Shown here in pieces: positions 62,615 to 64,000 of a DNA stretch of 64,000 nt; the first letter of the stretch is position 1; each line of letters starts with the position of its first letter. The stretch is from Isoetes taiwanensis (lineage: Eukaryota > Streptophyta > Lycopodiopsida > Isoetales > Isoetaceae). Location: assembly GCA_021234155.1 (NCBI GenBank), contig JAJEKV010000092.1, positions 1,686,561 through 1,750,560 on the forward strand. Reading direction: 5' to 3'. Made by a program: the position numbers and the translations under genes. Below the pieces are notes generated by a model, which saw only the letters and a list, made by a program, of their open reading frames with translations, searched no databases and was not told the origin of the DNA.

Positions 62615-63069
62615 AGTTATTTCTATGTCCTTTTTGGGAGAGCATCCATGGATCAGAGAGGATGGTGACGCTTCTGATAAGCCAATGGATAATGCAGTGT
62701 TATCTAGGATGAAACAATTTACAGCTATGAATAAGTTAATAAAATTAGCACTCAAGGTCTGTATGGTTGTTGATTGTTTTAGACCCAATATTTGTTTTGT
62801 TAGCGGGTCACACATATGGGCGGTTTATTTCTGCAACAACAGGTAATTGCATCAAATCTGTCGGAGGAGGAAATCAAGGGCTTACAAGAGATGTTCAAAG
62901 GTACGGACCCTTTACTAATTTCGTGCTCATAAGAGTGCAGGCTGATGTGAATGGCAATGGTCAAATCGACTACCTTGAATTCATTACTGCGACAATGCAC
63001 CTGAATAAAATGGACAAGGAGGAGCATATTTATGGCAAGGCAATGAAACTGCCAGGATCAAAACTATAA
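62615..63069 (+). pseudogene. Calcium-dependent protein kinase remnant (junction and EF-hand exons)
   Basis: Three exon-like pieces match CDPKs. The first (62615-62756) has [20 protein letters not shown] and KQFTAMNKL, the end of the kinase domain and the autoinhibitory junction. The second (62843-62900) has [19 protein letters not shown]. The third (62941-63069) has [20 protein letters not shown], one complete EF-hand loop with Asp and Glu ligands, then a divergent end and a stop. The kinase domain is absent, and the exon carrying the first EF hand (DTDNSGTIT-type) is missing. Only 40 bp, bounded by GT and AG, separates the second and third pieces, too short for an intron. No later EF hands follow. 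Confidence 0.75.
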
Positions 63070-64000
63070 TAGCCGGAAATGACATGGCATGCACTGCAAA
63101 TCCATCACTGTTACTGTGGATAGGCATGCCAGCCATCTAAACTTCTAAGGGAAGGTAAGTAGGTCATTCATGCATATCCTGGAAGTCTATAGTACTGTTC
63201 TAACTTATTGCACTTATACCTTTATCCATATAAATGCTACAGGTTTGCTTTCAAGATGGAGGCAATGTGCTTACTGTTTTGACTAATAATATTTAGGCGA
63301 GACTTAATCGGCTGCAATCATACGAAAAATATCTAATCAAGAAGTGGATTATTCTTAATGTTCTGATGTTCCCATGCCAACTAATATTTTGATGAAACTA
63401 GCCACTTTTTGTTCGGAGCAATTTCAACAAGGAACTTAGGCTTGCAGTTTTAGATATGGACAAGGGCAAGTTGGAAGGCTTCCATGGAATTGTCGTAGTT
63501 ATGATATTTAGTGCATTTCTTTCATATAATCAAAACATTAAACCACAAAATGTCTTTATGTATATGCTAAACGAACATGATGTTCATGGATATTTGTTAC
63601 ATGTTGGAATATCTTTTATAGATTACAAACTTAAGCCCCAGATTAATGCCTAATGCAATTCTTCTTTTCCATGCAAATTTTCCATTCTAGCACCATCTTG
63701 CAATGTATGTTTGGCAATACATCAAGAACTTATTTTGTTGGGATAATCTCATAGATGAATATCACATGGAGTGCCCACATGGGATGAATATCACATGGAG
63801 TAAAAGAGACATTTGCTATCCAATATCATATGTCCTTGAAAGTGGACCAATTGTGCTTGGGGATAAAAGGATTATTATCATGGTGTAAAATAACCTTACA
63901 TTAATAGGCAATGTTGAAAAGTAAAAGCAAATTGTGGGAAGCAAAGGTCTAACACAAATTGAACAAAAATCTTACATGTTATAATATACATGGGAAATAA
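63070..64000. other. Intergenic, nothing recognised
   Basis: AT-rich sequence with short frames and no further CDPK exons. Confidence 0.4.

Overview
The window is nuclear DNA of a land plant. It carries spliced genes with GT-AG introns for a class VIII myosin and a NatC-type N-acetyltransferase (NAA30), plus a calcium-dependent protein kinase (CDPK) remnant, in a repeat-dense setting of LINEs, a Ty3/gypsy chromovirus, a MULE, hAT and Mutator MITEs and long (GA)n arrays. The low gene density, long introns and unusual LINE families suggest a fern or another non-seed plant. That placement is an inference and was not tested.

Region by region. 1-1.7 kb: a short broken ORF of unknown identity. 1.75-4.4 kb (minus): a four-exon NAA30 gene with a histidine-rich tail. 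4.4-10 kb: a palindromic Mutator-type MITE with a 10-bp target duplication, small tandem duplications, an eroded DUF4283-like ORF, GA-rich low-complexity DNA and empty intergenic sequence. 10-20.6 kb: a nest of LINE fragments from two families (here LINE-A and LINE-B), (GA)n arrays, and a broken MULE transposase lying inside LINE-B ORF1. 20.6-26.3 kb: a broken transposon-like ORF, a diverged MITE-like stretch, a LINE-A tail and tandem repeats. 26.3-37.0 kb (minus): a 23-exon class VIII myosin gene that reads as an intact 1268-residue protein. 40.1-45.8 kb (minus): a decayed LINE-A with a hAT MITE inside it. 45.8-47.1 kb: a tRNA-like SINE head, tandem repeats and an orphan first exon of an FAD monooxygenase. 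47.85-52.11 kb: a large inverted-repeat element carrying a Rep-like (HUH endonuclease) ORF, flanked by a copied piece of the myosin 5' end. 52.5-59.6 kb (minus): a Ty3/gypsy chromovirus with one recognisable LTR. 59.8-61.4 kb: an unrecognised reading frame of about 500 residues broken by two frameshifts. 62.6-63.1 kb: a CDPK remnant missing its kinase domain and one internal exon.

Only the NAA30 and myosin VIII genes look intact. Most other coding sequence is mobile-element protein broken by stops and frameshifts. The most unusual part is the 47.85-52.11 kb Rep-like element. Its long inverted arms, AT-hook and charged coiled-coil protein, and YCLKD motif suggest a Replitron-like or other HUH-endonuclease transposon in a plant genome. 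A hAT MITE in one arm, with an empty site in the other, orders the events.
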